NCBI RefSeq assembly: GCF_030929595.1 | Contig: NZ_JAVFVR010000017.1 | Coordinates: 1 to 64,000 of the forward strand | Direction: 5' to 3' | DNA: 64,000 nucleotides | From: Flavobacterium sp. LHD-85 | GTDB taxonomy: Bacteria; Bacteroidota; Bacteroidia; Flavobacteriales; Flavobacteriaceae | In this document: in pieces, positions 17,374 to 25,302 of the stretch | How the letters are laid out: each line of letters begins with the position of its first letter | Position numbering within the stretch: the stretch's first letter is position 1 | Translations under genes and position numbers: made by a program | The notes under the pieces: model-generated | The model's database searches: none | What the model saw: the letters and a program-made list of their open reading frames with translations, nothing else | What the model was told of the DNA's origin: nothing

Positions 17374-19365
17374 TTAAGGTAATTGTTCCTGAAGTTTTTT
17401 AATTTCATCACGAAGTTTAGCGGCTTGCAAGAAATCCAATTCTTTAGCGGCTTTTTCCATCGTTTTACGTTTTTCACGAATCATTTTCTCTAATTCCGTT
17501 TTAGATAAATAAGCCGTTTCTGGTTCAGCAGCAACAGGAATAGGATGACCTAATTCGTATTCAACCAATGGATTTTTGGTGAATGCGCTTTCGATTTTTT
17601 TGTTTAATGCCTGAGGAGTTATATTGTTTTCTACGTTGAAATTAATCTGTTTGGTTCTTCTATAATTGGTTTCGTCAATTGTCCGCTGCATGCTTGCCGT
17701 AATTTTATCTGCATACATAATTGCTTTACCGTTTAAGTTTCTTGCAGCACGGCCAATAGTTTGTGTCAAAGATCTATGATTACGCAAGAAGCCTTCTTTG
17801 TCGGCATCTAAAATGGCAACAAGTGAAACCTCTGGCAAATCCAGACCTTCACGAAGCAAGTTTACTCCAATAAGAACATCAAAAATACCTTTTCGTAAAT
17901 CCTGCATAATTTCGATACGCTCTAAAGTATCTACTTCAGAATGGATATAGCGGCATCGAATATTTACTTTGGTTAAATATTTTGCCAATTCTTCGGCCAT
18001 TCTTTTGGTCAAAGTGGTTACCAAAACTCTTTCGTCCAATTCACATCGAACCTGAATTTCTTCAATCAAATCATCAATCTGATTTAAACTCGGACGAACT
18101 TCAATTTCTGGGTCTAATAATCCGGTTGGACGAATAATCTGCTCAACATAAATACCATCAGATTTTTGTAATTCGTAATCCGCAGGAGTTGCAGAAACGT
18201 AAATTACCTGATTTTGCAAAGCTTCAAATTCTTCAAATTTCAACGGACGGTTGTCCATTGCGGCAGGCAAACGGAAACCATATTCCACAAGGTTTTCTTT
18301 ACGGCTTCGATCGCCTCCATACATGGCATGAACCTGCGAAACGGTTACGTGACTTTCGTCTACGACCATTAAATAATCGCTTGGAAAATAATCTAATAAG
18401 CAGAAAGGTCTGGTTCCTGCTTCACGTCCGTCAAGATATCTTGAGTAATTTTCAATTCCAGAACAATAGCCCAATTCGCGAATCATTTCTAAATCAAAAT
18501 TGGTTCTTTCTTCCAAACGTTTGGCTTCCAGATGTTTTCCTATTTCTTTAAAATAATCAACCTGCTTCACCAAATCTTGTTGAATCTGCCAAATCGCGCC
18601 TTGTAAAACTTCTGGAGAAGTCACAAACATATTGGCAGGGTAAATCGTTAATCGCTGAAATTTCTCTATGACCTGAGAAGTTTTAGCATCAAATGATTCG
18701 ATTTCTTCTATTTCATCTCCAAAAAAATGAATTCGATACGCATCATCGGCATAGCTTGGATAAACTTCAACTGTATCTCCTTTAATTCTAAAAGTTCCTG
18801 GGTTAAAATCTGCCTCAGTTCTGGCGTATAAACTTTGAACCAAACTGTGTAATAGTTTAGTTCTCGAAATGACCTGATCTCGTTTAATTTCAATTACGTT
18901 CTTCTGAAATTCGACAGGATTTCCGATACCATAAAGACAAGAAACCGAAGCTACAACCAAAACGTCTCGTCTTCCTGAAAGCAGGGAAGAAGTAGTGCTC
19001 AAACGCATTTTTTCTAATTCTTCATTGATAGATAAATCTTTCTCAATGAAAACTCCTGTTACAGGCATAAAAGCTTCTGGCTGGTAATAGTCGTAATAGG
19101 AAACGAAATATTCGACGGCATTATTTGGAAAAAATTGCTTGAACTCAGAGTACAATTGAGCGGCCAAAGTTTTATTGTGCGCCAGAACTAAAGTTGGTCT
19201 TTGCACTTCCTGAATTACATTGGCAACGGTAAATGTTTTTCCCGAGCCTGTAACTCCCAATAAAGTTTGATATTTATCTCCGTCGACTACACCTTGCGCT
19301 AATTTTTGTATGGCTTGCGGCTGATCTCCTTTTGGACTATATTCTGAGGAAACTTGAAATTTCAT
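17374..19365 (-). CDS. uvrB: Excinuclease ABC subunit B
   Basis: DNA-damage recognition helicase of nucleotide excision repair, handing DNA from UvrA to UvrC. The 663-residue protein is full length. Walker A is GVTGSGKT at 37-44, followed by the YYDYYQPEAF beta-hairpin region, VVDESHVT (motif II), the C-terminal helicase motifs LLREGLDLPEVSLVAILDAD and QTIGRAARN, and a UVR motif in the last ~40 residues (EKAAKELDFLQAAKLRDEI). It has no obvious operon partner. Confidence 0.98.
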   Translation of the reverse strand: MKFQVSSEYSPKGDQPQAIQKLAQGVVDGDKYQTLLGVTGSGKTFTVANVIQEVQRPTLVLAHNKTLAAQLYSEFKQFFPNNAVEYFVSYYDYYQPEAFMPVTGVFIEKDLSINEELEKMRLSTTSSLLSGRRDVLVVASVSCLYGIGNPVEFQKNVIEIKRDQVISRTKLLHSLVQSLYARTEADFNPGTFRIKGDTVEVYPSYADDAYRIHFFGDEIEEIESFDAKTSQVIEKFQRLTIYPANMFVTSPEVLQGAIWQIQQDLVKQVDYFKEIGKHLEAKRLEERTNFDLEMIRELGYCSGIENYSRYLDGREAGTRPFCLLDYFPSDYLMVVDESHVTVSQVHAMYGGDRSRKENLVEYGFRLPAAMDNRPLKFEEFEALQNQVIYVSATPADYELQKSDGIYVEQIIRPTGLLDPEIEVRPSLNQIDDLIEEIQVRCELDERVLVTTLTKRMAEELAKYLTKVNIRCRYIHSEVDTLERIEIMQDLRKGIFDVLIGVNLLREGLDLPEVSLVAILDADKEGFLRNHRSLTQTIGRAARNLNGKAIMYADKITASMQRTIDETNYRRTKQINFNVENNITPQALNKKIESAFTKNPLVEYELGHPIPVAAEPETAYLSKTELEKMIREKRKTMEKAAKELDFLQAAKLRDEIKKLQEQLP

Positions 19366-19521
19366 TTGCGTATACTGAAAATTTGGTTTTGTAAAGATAC
19401 GAAGTTTGTATAAGTAAGTAGTTTAAAGTCTGTTCCGAATTGTACTAATTTGCATTAATTTTTTATTTCTGAACCAATGTAAATGCAAAGCACATTTGTA
19501 AAATGTTTGGCAAAAAAACTC

Positions 19522-20475
19522 TTAATCTAAAAAATTAATTACTGCATCATTTACAATCTTTGGCTGATCGATAGTTAGAAAATGACCTGCGTCTTTGATG
19601 ATTTTTGTTTCGCTTTTTGATAAATGTTTCTGTGCTCGTTCTAAACTTTCTTCGGAATTAATAATGTCTTTATCGCCAATTAAAACTAAAACAGGATTTT
19701 GAATAGATTCTAATTCTTTATCTGAAAAAGGCATCATTTTTAACATGCTGGAATTGGATTTTGCATATTTATTGGCCAAATAGAATTGCCTTTTGTAAAT
19801 ACGGCTTATGTTTTCTGGATGAGTTGAAAAAGTATTTAATGTTTTACTGAATTTTTTTTCGCTTGGAAAAAGTTTCAGCATTAATGCCGAAGTCGTTTTT
19901 CTAGGTTTATCAAGAAATTTGAAAGTCTGTGCTGGGCTCAACAAAACAATTTTATCAATTGAATTTGGTTTTTGAATGGCTAATAATGTCGCAATCCATC
20001 CACCGCGTGAAGCCCCAATTATATCAAATTTTTTTAATTTATAGTAAGCAAAAACTTCATTGTAAAAAGCAACAATATCATCTGATGAAAGTGGTTTTGC
20101 GGTTAAGTTAGACTTGTTGGGTTCCATTATAAAATCGATAGCGTAAATGCGGTGATTTTTAGCGAAAGCTTGAATATTAGGGTACCACATGGTAGAGCTG
20201 GCGTCCATTCCGTGAAGTAAAACCAGATCTTTTCCGTTTTTTGGTCCAGCCATTACAACATGTGCGGTTCCAAAACTAGTTTTTACATCTTCTTCGGTAT
20301 ACGGAATGTTCCAAAGTTTCAGAGCTTTATCATAAGCAGTTTGATAATTTACTTCTTCACTTTTGGTTTTAAAAACGTAATCTTCAAATTTTGCTTTTTT
20401 TGAAGCGCAACTTATCACTAAAAAAAGTACAATAGCTAAGCGGGAATATATTTTTAACATCGTAATAAAATTCAA
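19522..20475 (-). CDS. Alpha/beta hydrolase lipoprotein
   Basis: A 317-residue alpha/beta hydrolase with an N-terminal signal ending in a lipobox (LFLVISCASKK), so probably membrane anchored. Family marks are the oxyanion region VLLHGMDASSTMWYPN, the nucleophile elbow GASRGG with Ser, an acidic residue in LVLIGDKDII and the C-terminal His in DAGHFL. The lipobox could equally be reached from the ATG nine bases downstream (codon 6, MLKIYS), because hydrophobic residues begin there. Substrate unknown. Confidence 0.8.
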   Translation of the reverse strand: MNFITMLKIYSRLAIVLFLVISCASKKAKFEDYVFKTKSEEVNYQTAYDKALKLWNIPYTEEDVKTSFGTAHVVMAGPKNGKDLVLLHGMDASSTMWYPNIQAFAKNHRIYAIDFIMEPNKSNLTAKPLSSDDIVAFYNEVFAYYKLKKFDIIGASRGGWIATLLAIQKPNSIDKIVLLSPAQTFKFLDKPRKTTSALMLKLFPSEKKFSKTLNTFSTHPENISRIYKRQFYLANKYAKSNSSMLKMMPFSDKELESIQNPVLVLIGDKDIINSEESLERAQKHLSKSETKIIKDAGHFLTIDQPKIVNDAVINFLD

Positions 20476-20545
20476 TTTTCAGCTTAAAGTTACGGGTAGA
20501 GTGGGCGAAAAGTGTATCAGAATTTTATTTTAAAGTATCATAATT

Positions 20546-20782
20546 TTAAGATTTGTCGTTTTTGGAAGTCAGATAATAAATCTGAACAAATGCTAATATG
20601 GCATTCGGAATAATTACTGGCCAAAGCCATTGATTGAAATCGCTGTAATCGTTTAAGAAGATGCCATAAATTACAAAACAGATGCAGCCAAACATATTAA
20701 TAAAACGGATTGCTCTGAGGTTTTTCAGCAAAAATCCTCCGACAATAAAAACAGATGCGAGATAACCAATGTATTCAGCCAT
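20546..20782 (-). CDS. Small YgjV-like inner-membrane protein
   Basis: A 78-residue protein with three hydrophobic segments (about 4-18, 26-43 and 52-72) and a short polar tail. The pattern (GYLASVFIVGGFLLKNLRAIRFINMFGCICFVIYG) resembles half of the YgjV family and related small membrane proteins of Bacteroidota. The function is unknown. It stands alone between a hydrolase and rlmF. Confidence 0.65.
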   Translation of the reverse strand: MAEYIGYLASVFIVGGFLLKNLRAIRFINMFGCICFVIYGIFLNDYSDFNQWLWPVIIPNAILAFVQIYYLTSKNDKS

Positions 20783-20916
20783 GATCTTGATTTTAAATAA
20801 TTTACAATAAATGTAGCAAAAGTAAACTGTAAAATCAAGATTTTGGTATTGGAAATCAGTAGAATATGTTTTTTAGAGGATGAATGAGACTAGAGATTTT
20901 AGCAATGTCTGCTAAA

Positions 20917-21987
20917 TTATTTCTTCTTCAATTGTTCAATTTTATCTTTGATTTCAGAATGTGAATAAGACTTTCCTTCTTTTATATCTTTTTCGGCAGA
21001 ATTTAAATCTTTATTATAATTATTTGAGTTTTTTAAAGTCCAAGATTTTTGTTCAGAACTATTAAAAAAACTCCAAGCCACAATTCTGCTGTTTTTTTGT
21101 CCTTGAGACATTTCGATTGTTTTAACCGAAAAGGCATTTACTTTTTTCAAAGTTTTATAAATCGATGGAAGATTTTCTTTTTTGGAAACCAAAGTTGTGA
21201 ACCATAAAACCTGAGAAGGATATTTGGCACTTTCGTAAATCATTTGTGTGATGAATCCGATTTCGCCGCCGTTACACCATAATTCTGCATTTTGTCCGCC
21301 AAAGTTTAAAACTGGATTTGCATTTCTTTTTTCCTTCGGATTTAAATTCGAAACTTTTCTAGAAGTGCTTTTATTCGCTTCTTCGGCAGAGGCATGAAAG
21401 GGCGGATTACACATCGTGAATGCAAAACGATCTTCTGGCGTGATAATGTTTTTAAAGATAAATCGTGGTTCTGTTTGCTGTTGTAAACTAATTGAATCGA
21501 TTAATTCTGGATTGGCTTCAATAATTTTAGCGCAATTTTCAATTGATTTTTTGTCAATATCTGTTCCTACGAAACTCCAATTGTATATTGAATTTCCTAA
21601 TATCGGATAGATCAAATTTGAGCCTGTTCCGATATCTAATCCTAAAACATGCGAGGTTTCTGGAATTTGATTATTGTTGCTTTCGGCTAATAAATCGGCG
21701 ATATAATGAATGTAATCTGCACGTCCAGGAATTGGCGGGCAAAGATAGTTTTTAGGAATATCCCAGTTTTGAATATTGTAATAGGTTTGTAATAAAGCTT
21801 TGTTTAAAGTTTTTACAGCAAGCGGATTACTAAAATCAATGGTTTCGATTCCGTGTTTATTGATGGAAACAAAAGCTTTTAATTCTGGACAATCTGATAT
21901 CAGTTTTTCGAAATCATATCGGTCTCGATGAAGATTTCTTGGGTGTAAATTGCTTTTTTCGGAATTGTCGTTTGCTTTCATTTTCAT
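20917..21987 (-). CDS. rlmF: 23S rRNA (adenine-1618-N6)-methyltransferase
   Basis: Methylates A1618 of 23S rRNA using SAM. LHPRNLHRDRYDF at the N-terminus is characteristic of RlmF. The SAM motif is GLDIGTGSNLIYP, and the N6-adenine motif is NPPFHAS near residue 192. The frame opens at 22002, but that ATG lies inside the promoter element at 22000-22007, so I start at 21987; 21981 is the alternative. The product is about 356 residues, longer than the E. coli enzyme, with a charged Lys/Glu tail. No operon partner. Confidence 0.9.
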   Translation of the reverse strand: MKMKANDNSEKSNLHPRNLHRDRYDFEKLISDCPELKAFVSINKHGIETIDFSNPLAVKTLNKALLQTYYNIQNWDIPKNYLCPPIPGRADYIHYIADLLAESNNNQIPETSHVLGLDIGTGSNLIYPILGNSIYNWSFVGTDIDKKSIENCAKIIEANPELIDSISLQQQTEPRFIFKNIITPEDRFAFTMCNPPFHASAEEANKSTSRKVSNLNPKEKRNANPVLNFGGQNAELWCNGGEIGFITQMIYESAKYPSQVLWFTTLVSKKENLPSIYKTLKKVNAFSVKTIEMSQGQKNSRIVAWSFFNSSEQKSWTLKNSNNYNKDLNSAEKDIKEGKSYSHSEIKDKIEQLKKK

Positions 21988-21999
21988 TGATTTCAAGTG

Positions 22000-22007
22000 C
22001 AAAGATA
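22000..22007 (-). promoter_or_regulatory. rlmF -7 promoter element TATCTTTG
   Basis: A perfect TAnnTTTG on the minus strand lies 12-18 nt before the chosen rlmF start. It overlaps the first ATG of the frame and therefore decides the start. Confidence 0.55.
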
Positions 22008-22028
22008 GGTATTCCTTTTTTGAGGATA

Positions 22029-22178
22029 GGCTCCAGAGGAGCGTAATATTTATAGCTAGTTTAATTTATTATTAAGGTAAAAGCTCCAGCGGAGCGACAT
22101 AAACACATGTCGCTCCGCTGGAGCTTTAATTAGATCAAAACATTTTAATCTATAAATATTTCGTCCCGCTGGGACTTT
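22029..22178. repeat. REP-like cluster with a 21-bp GC-rich hairpin
   Basis: The core is AAAGCTCCAGCGGAGCGAC at 22080-22100 facing its exact reverse complement at 22107-22127 (6-nt loop). Related pieces flank it symmetrically: CTCCAGAGGAGCGTAATATT up to 22055 and CTATAAATATTTCGTCCCGC from 22150, whose ATAAATATT arms are complementary. It lies in the gap between rlmF and the thiamine pyrophosphokinase gene. Confidence 0.75.
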
Positions 22179-22194
22179 TTACTTTTTAATGCTT

Positions 22195-22857
22195 CTAATC
22201 AAAACATTCCATTAAAAGCAAATCGCCTTCACGATGTGTAATGGTTACGATTCCGTCTTTTTCGACAGAATTACTGCTTCCGGTTCTGTAGCCCATTGTG
22301 AGCGTATCGTTGTTTAATTCGTACTTTAAATTGACTGAAGAAATTCCGTTTACAACACCAATCGGAATTAACGAAATTGGTGTTTTTGCTGTATACCATT
22401 TTTCAAATTTTGTTGGCAGCAGGAATATTTTGGAATGGTCGTCGAGGATTACAATTTTAAGTAAATCTCTATAGCGAACAATTTGTGTAAGGTTTGTAAT
22501 GGTATGATCGGCACGTTTTCCAGTTGCCCAAACGACATTTGCGGCAGGAATTTTTCTTTCGATAAGATAATCAAAAGCTTTTTCTAAATCGGTTTTGTCT
22601 TGATCTGGGGTATGAACGATTTCGATTGGAAATTGTGAAGTTTTATAGATTTCAGGATCAAATCCGCGGTCAAAATCACCCAATAAAACGTCGACTTTTA
22701 TGCCTAATTCAATCACTCTTTCAATAGCCGAATCTAGAACGACAACTAACGGAGACCATTCTAGCAATTGCCCTAATAATTCAGGATCGCAGGCAGCGCC
22801 ATTTGCAATGATTAAAGCAGGTTCCTGATCGTCTCGGACTATATGATGTGATGACAT
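22195..22857 (-). CDS. Thiamine pyrophosphokinase
   Basis: Transfers pyrophosphate from ATP to thiamine to give thiamine diphosphate. The 220-residue protein has the N-terminal nucleotide-binding half with ANGAACDPELL, VVLDSAIERV and LLGDFDRG, then DQDKTDLEKAFDYL near 85-98, and a C-terminal beta domain with GYRTGSSNSV. No TPP-riboswitch-like sequence was recognised upstream. It has its own promoter element in the gap after dinB. Confidence 0.9.
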   Translation of the reverse strand: MSSHHIVRDDQEPALIIANGAACDPELLGQLLEWSPLVVVLDSAIERVIELGIKVDVLLGDFDRGFDPEIYKTSQFPIEIVHTPDQDKTDLEKAFDYLIERKIPAANVVWATGKRADHTITNLTQIVRYRDLLKIVILDDHSKIFLLPTKFEKWYTAKTPISLIPIGVVNGISSVNLKYELNNDTLTMGYRTGSSNSVEKDGIVTITHREGDLLLMECFD

Positions 22858-22879
22858 GTATGTTTTTTTGAATGTGTTG

Positions 22880-22887
22880 CAAAGGTA
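22880..22887 (-). promoter_or_regulatory. -7 promoter element TACCTTTG of the thiamine pyrophosphokinase gene
   Basis: A perfect TAnnTTTG on the minus strand, 22 nt before the ATG at 22857. It indicates separate initiation from the upstream DinB gene. Confidence 0.5.
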
Positions 22888-22904
22888 ATGTTTACAATCT
22901 AGAA

Positions 22905-23351
22905 TCAGAAATCTAGTAGTCTTCTGTGATAATTTATCTGTCCTAAATGATAAGCTAAATGAGTTGAAAGATGAATTAAGAAAAATCCGGTCGACATTTC
23001 TTTTTCGAAAACAATTTGTGGGTAAGTCGCTTCTAAATCGGCTTCTGTCAGATTATCGAGAGCGTTGTTTACAACTGAAATTGTGTCTTCAATTTTCTGA
23101 ATTAATTCTGATTTTGGAATATCTTTTAAAGAAAACTCTAAAGGACGATTTCGCACATAGCCAGTTTTGCCTATTTCTGCACCAATATAAGTGTTTAGAT
23201 TTCCAATTAAATGAAGACAAAGATTTCCTGCTGAATTGGAGATGTTTTTGTCAATTGCCCAAATTTGTTTTTCGAATTCGTACGATTCTATTTCAAATTT
23301 TAGCTTGTCTAAATCTCTATTGAAAAGTGTTTTTAAAGTTTGTATTGGCAT
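22905..23351 (-). CDS. DinB family protein (DUF1572-like)
   Basis: A 148-residue four-helix-bundle protein of the DinB/YfiT superfamily. The metal-ligand histidines expected for the fold are visible in LCLHLIGNLN (near 46) and LSTHLAYHLGQINYH (near 128-141). Members are often thiol-dependent metalloenzymes, but the reaction here is unknown. It lies 13 nt after the small membrane protein gene and may be the last cistron of the TonB-receptor transcript. Confidence 0.88.
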   Translation of the reverse strand: MPIQTLKTLFNRDLDKLKFEIESYEFEKQIWAIDKNISNSAGNLCLHLIGNLNTYIGAEIGKTGYVRNRPLEFSLKDIPKSELIQKIEDTISVVNNALDNLTEADLEATYPQIVFEKEMSTGFFLIHLSTHLAYHLGQINYHRRLLDF

Positions 23352-23364
23352 TGTTTTATTTGAA

Positions 23365-23961
23365 TTAACGGTAAATGAAGAAAAGGCAAATCAACGTTAG
23401 TATTGTTCCCGTAAGTGATGTTAGAAATACAAATGTATTATCTCTTGTTTGTTTAGTTATGATTTTAATAGTTCGATAACAAATGAAATATACAGCTATA
23501 ATAGGATAATATATAAATTTTTCTAAAAGGTTAATAATCAAAATATAGAAAATTAAACTGACTATAATTCCTAAAGCCATTCCTGCTAAACTTCCGTAAA
23601 TTGTTTTTTGATTAATTTCTCTATCTTTTAGAATTGCTTGATGTTCATTAAATTTAGAGATGACTAAATTATTTAACTCAATGGAATTTAGTACGTCTGA
23701 TTTAATAAATTGTTTTATGAAGTTCAAATTAGAATAATCATTACTCAAATCATACACTTCCTTTGTTATTCTTTGTATTTCTTCTTTATTAATTTTATTG
23801 GATTCCAGAGTAGATAGAAACAGGTTAATACCTCCTCTGTTATTTATTTCCAAAAGTATTTCCTTGCTAGCTTTTCCTGAGTAATCAACCATAGTAATAT
23901 AAGCTTCCTCAAGATCTTTGTCTGAGTAATTTTTATAATTCATATAAATAACAAATTTCAC
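23365..23961 (-). CDS. Membrane protein of unknown function
   Basis: No family recognised. The 198-residue product has a polar, helical N-terminal half (to about residue 125) and three closely spaced hydrophobic segments after that (about 128-150, 152-170 and 178-196). The ATG at 23943 (MNYKNYSDKDLEEAY) is as plausible as the one used, six codons upstream. It sits 4 nt after the GyrI-like gene and is probably cotranscribed. Confidence 0.6.
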   Translation of the reverse strand: MKFVIYMNYKNYSDKDLEEAYITMVDYSGKASKEILLEINNRGGINLFLSTLESNKINKEEIQRITKEVYDLSNDYSNLNFIKQFIKSDVLNSIELNNLVISKFNEHQAILKDREINQKTIYGSLAGMALGIIVSLIFYILIINLLEKFIYYPIIAVYFICYRTIKIITKQTRDNTFVFLTSLTGTILTLICLFFIYR

Positions 23962-23965
23962 TCAA

Positions 23966-24448
23966 TTAATTTCTGTTTGTTATCGGAATCCAGATTTCTT
24001 CTTCAGAAGTTGGATCATCTTTTTTATACCTTTCGTTCATTACTGCAAAATGAGGCCTGTCATCAACCGTGTAATCAGACTTGGGAAGCCATTCTGCAAA
24101 AATATGATGATAGGTTTTGTGGGCTTCTGTTGCTGGTCCTAAATGAAGAAAAACGGCATATAAACCAGTTGGAATAATTAGTGTTTCCATTCCTTCTGGG
24201 ATAGTTGAATAATCTGAAACTTCTACTGCTGCCCATTTCTGAAAAATATCATTCGGATCAAAATTGTCAAAATGATCTTTTTCATATACTTCTAAAGAAT
24301 ATAAATTAGGACTTATTACATTTTGTATTTCTTTTCTATTTGGCATAAAACCACTCCATAATTGAAAAGTTTTATTTTCTATAAAAGACATTTCAATAAA
24401 ATGTCCGACTAGTTTTTTTTCGGTTAAGGTTTTGATTAGCGGTCGCAT
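23966..24448 (-). CDS. GyrI-like small-molecule-binding domain protein
   Basis: A stand-alone 160-residue GyrI-like (AraC effector-binding) domain: it opens with LTEKKLVGHFIEMSF, has LIIPTGLYAVFLHLGPATEAHKTYHHIFAEWLP in the middle and ends in EEEIWIPI, the pattern of SOUL/GyrI-fold domains that bind small hydrophobic ligands. It has no DNA-binding domain. It begins 2 nt after the DUF4249 gene, so it is very likely part of the TonB-receptor operon and may bind the same compound. Confidence 0.85.
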   Translation of the reverse strand: MRPLIKTLTEKKLVGHFIEMSFIENKTFQLWSGFMPNRKEIQNVISPNLYSLEVYEKDHFDNFDPNDIFQKWAAVEVSDYSTIPEGMETLIIPTGLYAVFLHLGPATEAHKTYHHIFAEWLPKSDYTVDDRPHFAVMNERYKKDDPTSEEEIWIPITNRN

Positions 24449-24450
24449 AA

Positions 24451-25272
24451 TTATTGAATTTTATATTTTTTTGTACTGGTTTCACTTAATGAGAAATAAC
24501 CTAACGGGTAATTATCTTTATTGGTTACATTGACCATATTTCCTTTTACAGTGGCAGGAGGAGATTGAAACGGTCCGCCAAAATTGCTTCCAGCAATACT
24601 GACTAAAATGCTCATATAATTATAATATTGTTTTGAGATTCCGTAGTGCGTTATTTCGATTTCACTTCCAATTTGCAAATCTTCATCATCAGAAAGGCTG
24701 AAAAATTCATTTCCATTAAAAAATTTATCCTCATCTACATAATAGATTGACTTGACTTTATTAGGGTATAAATATTTGTAGAGATAAAAATTATCTGCAT
24801 CGGCAGGATCGTTATAAAATGCTTTTATTTCGATATCTTGCCCTGTAAAACCACCTTCGTTATTTTGATCTATTCGGGTAATGGGCGCTATTGATTTTAA
24901 AATTTCCGTTCCGATGTATCTATTTCCTCTGCTAATTACGGTTAGTGTATATTGTTCGTCAATAGCGGGTGTAAAATTAGAGCATACGTATTGTCCTGTC
25001 TTTTTAATTTCGATAAAATTAAATCTTTCTTTCTTACTGTTTTCTATATAAACAATTGCATTAGAAACAGTTGGAATTACGTTTTCAAAATAACCAGCCG
25101 TTGTAGTTAGTCTTATTGTCTGTTCGTTTCCTGCTGTTCCCTTTTCCCAATTAATGGCAGCCTCAATTACTAATTTTGGAGCGGCTGTATCTAAATCGAC
25201 ATCAACAACCTCTTCGCAACTTGTGAAGAATGAAGATGTGAAAAGCACAATTAAAAAAACTAATTTTTTCAT
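24451..25272 (-). CDS. DUF4249 outer-membrane lipoprotein
   Basis: A 273-residue lipoprotein (signal MKKLVFLIVLFTSSFFTSC, lipobox FTSC). KLVIEAAINWEKGTAG, the VYIEN strand and RITRIDQN-type segments fit DUF4249, a Bacteroidetes family found next to TonB-dependent receptors, much as SusD accompanies SusC. It lies 30 nt after the receptor gene and presumably works with it at the cell surface. The ligand is unknown. Confidence 0.9.
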   Translation of the reverse strand: MKKLVFLIVLFTSSFFTSCEEVVDVDLDTAAPKLVIEAAINWEKGTAGNEQTIRLTTTAGYFENVIPTVSNAIVYIENSKKERFNFIEIKKTGQYVCSNFTPAIDEQYTLTVISRGNRYIGTEILKSIAPITRIDQNNEGGFTGQDIEIKAFYNDPADADNFYLYKYLYPNKVKSIYYVDEDKFFNGNEFFSLSDDEDLQIGSEIEITHYGISKQYYNYMSILVSIAGSNFGGPFQSPPATVKGNMVNVTNKDNYPLGYFSLSETSTKKYKIQ

Positions 25273-25302
25273 ATTTATAATTTTAGTTTTTGTATTGATT
25301 TT

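Noticed and set aside
18189..18551. 120-codon frame opposite uvrB
   Set aside because: Fully antisense to a strongly conserved gene, with no recognisable protein features.
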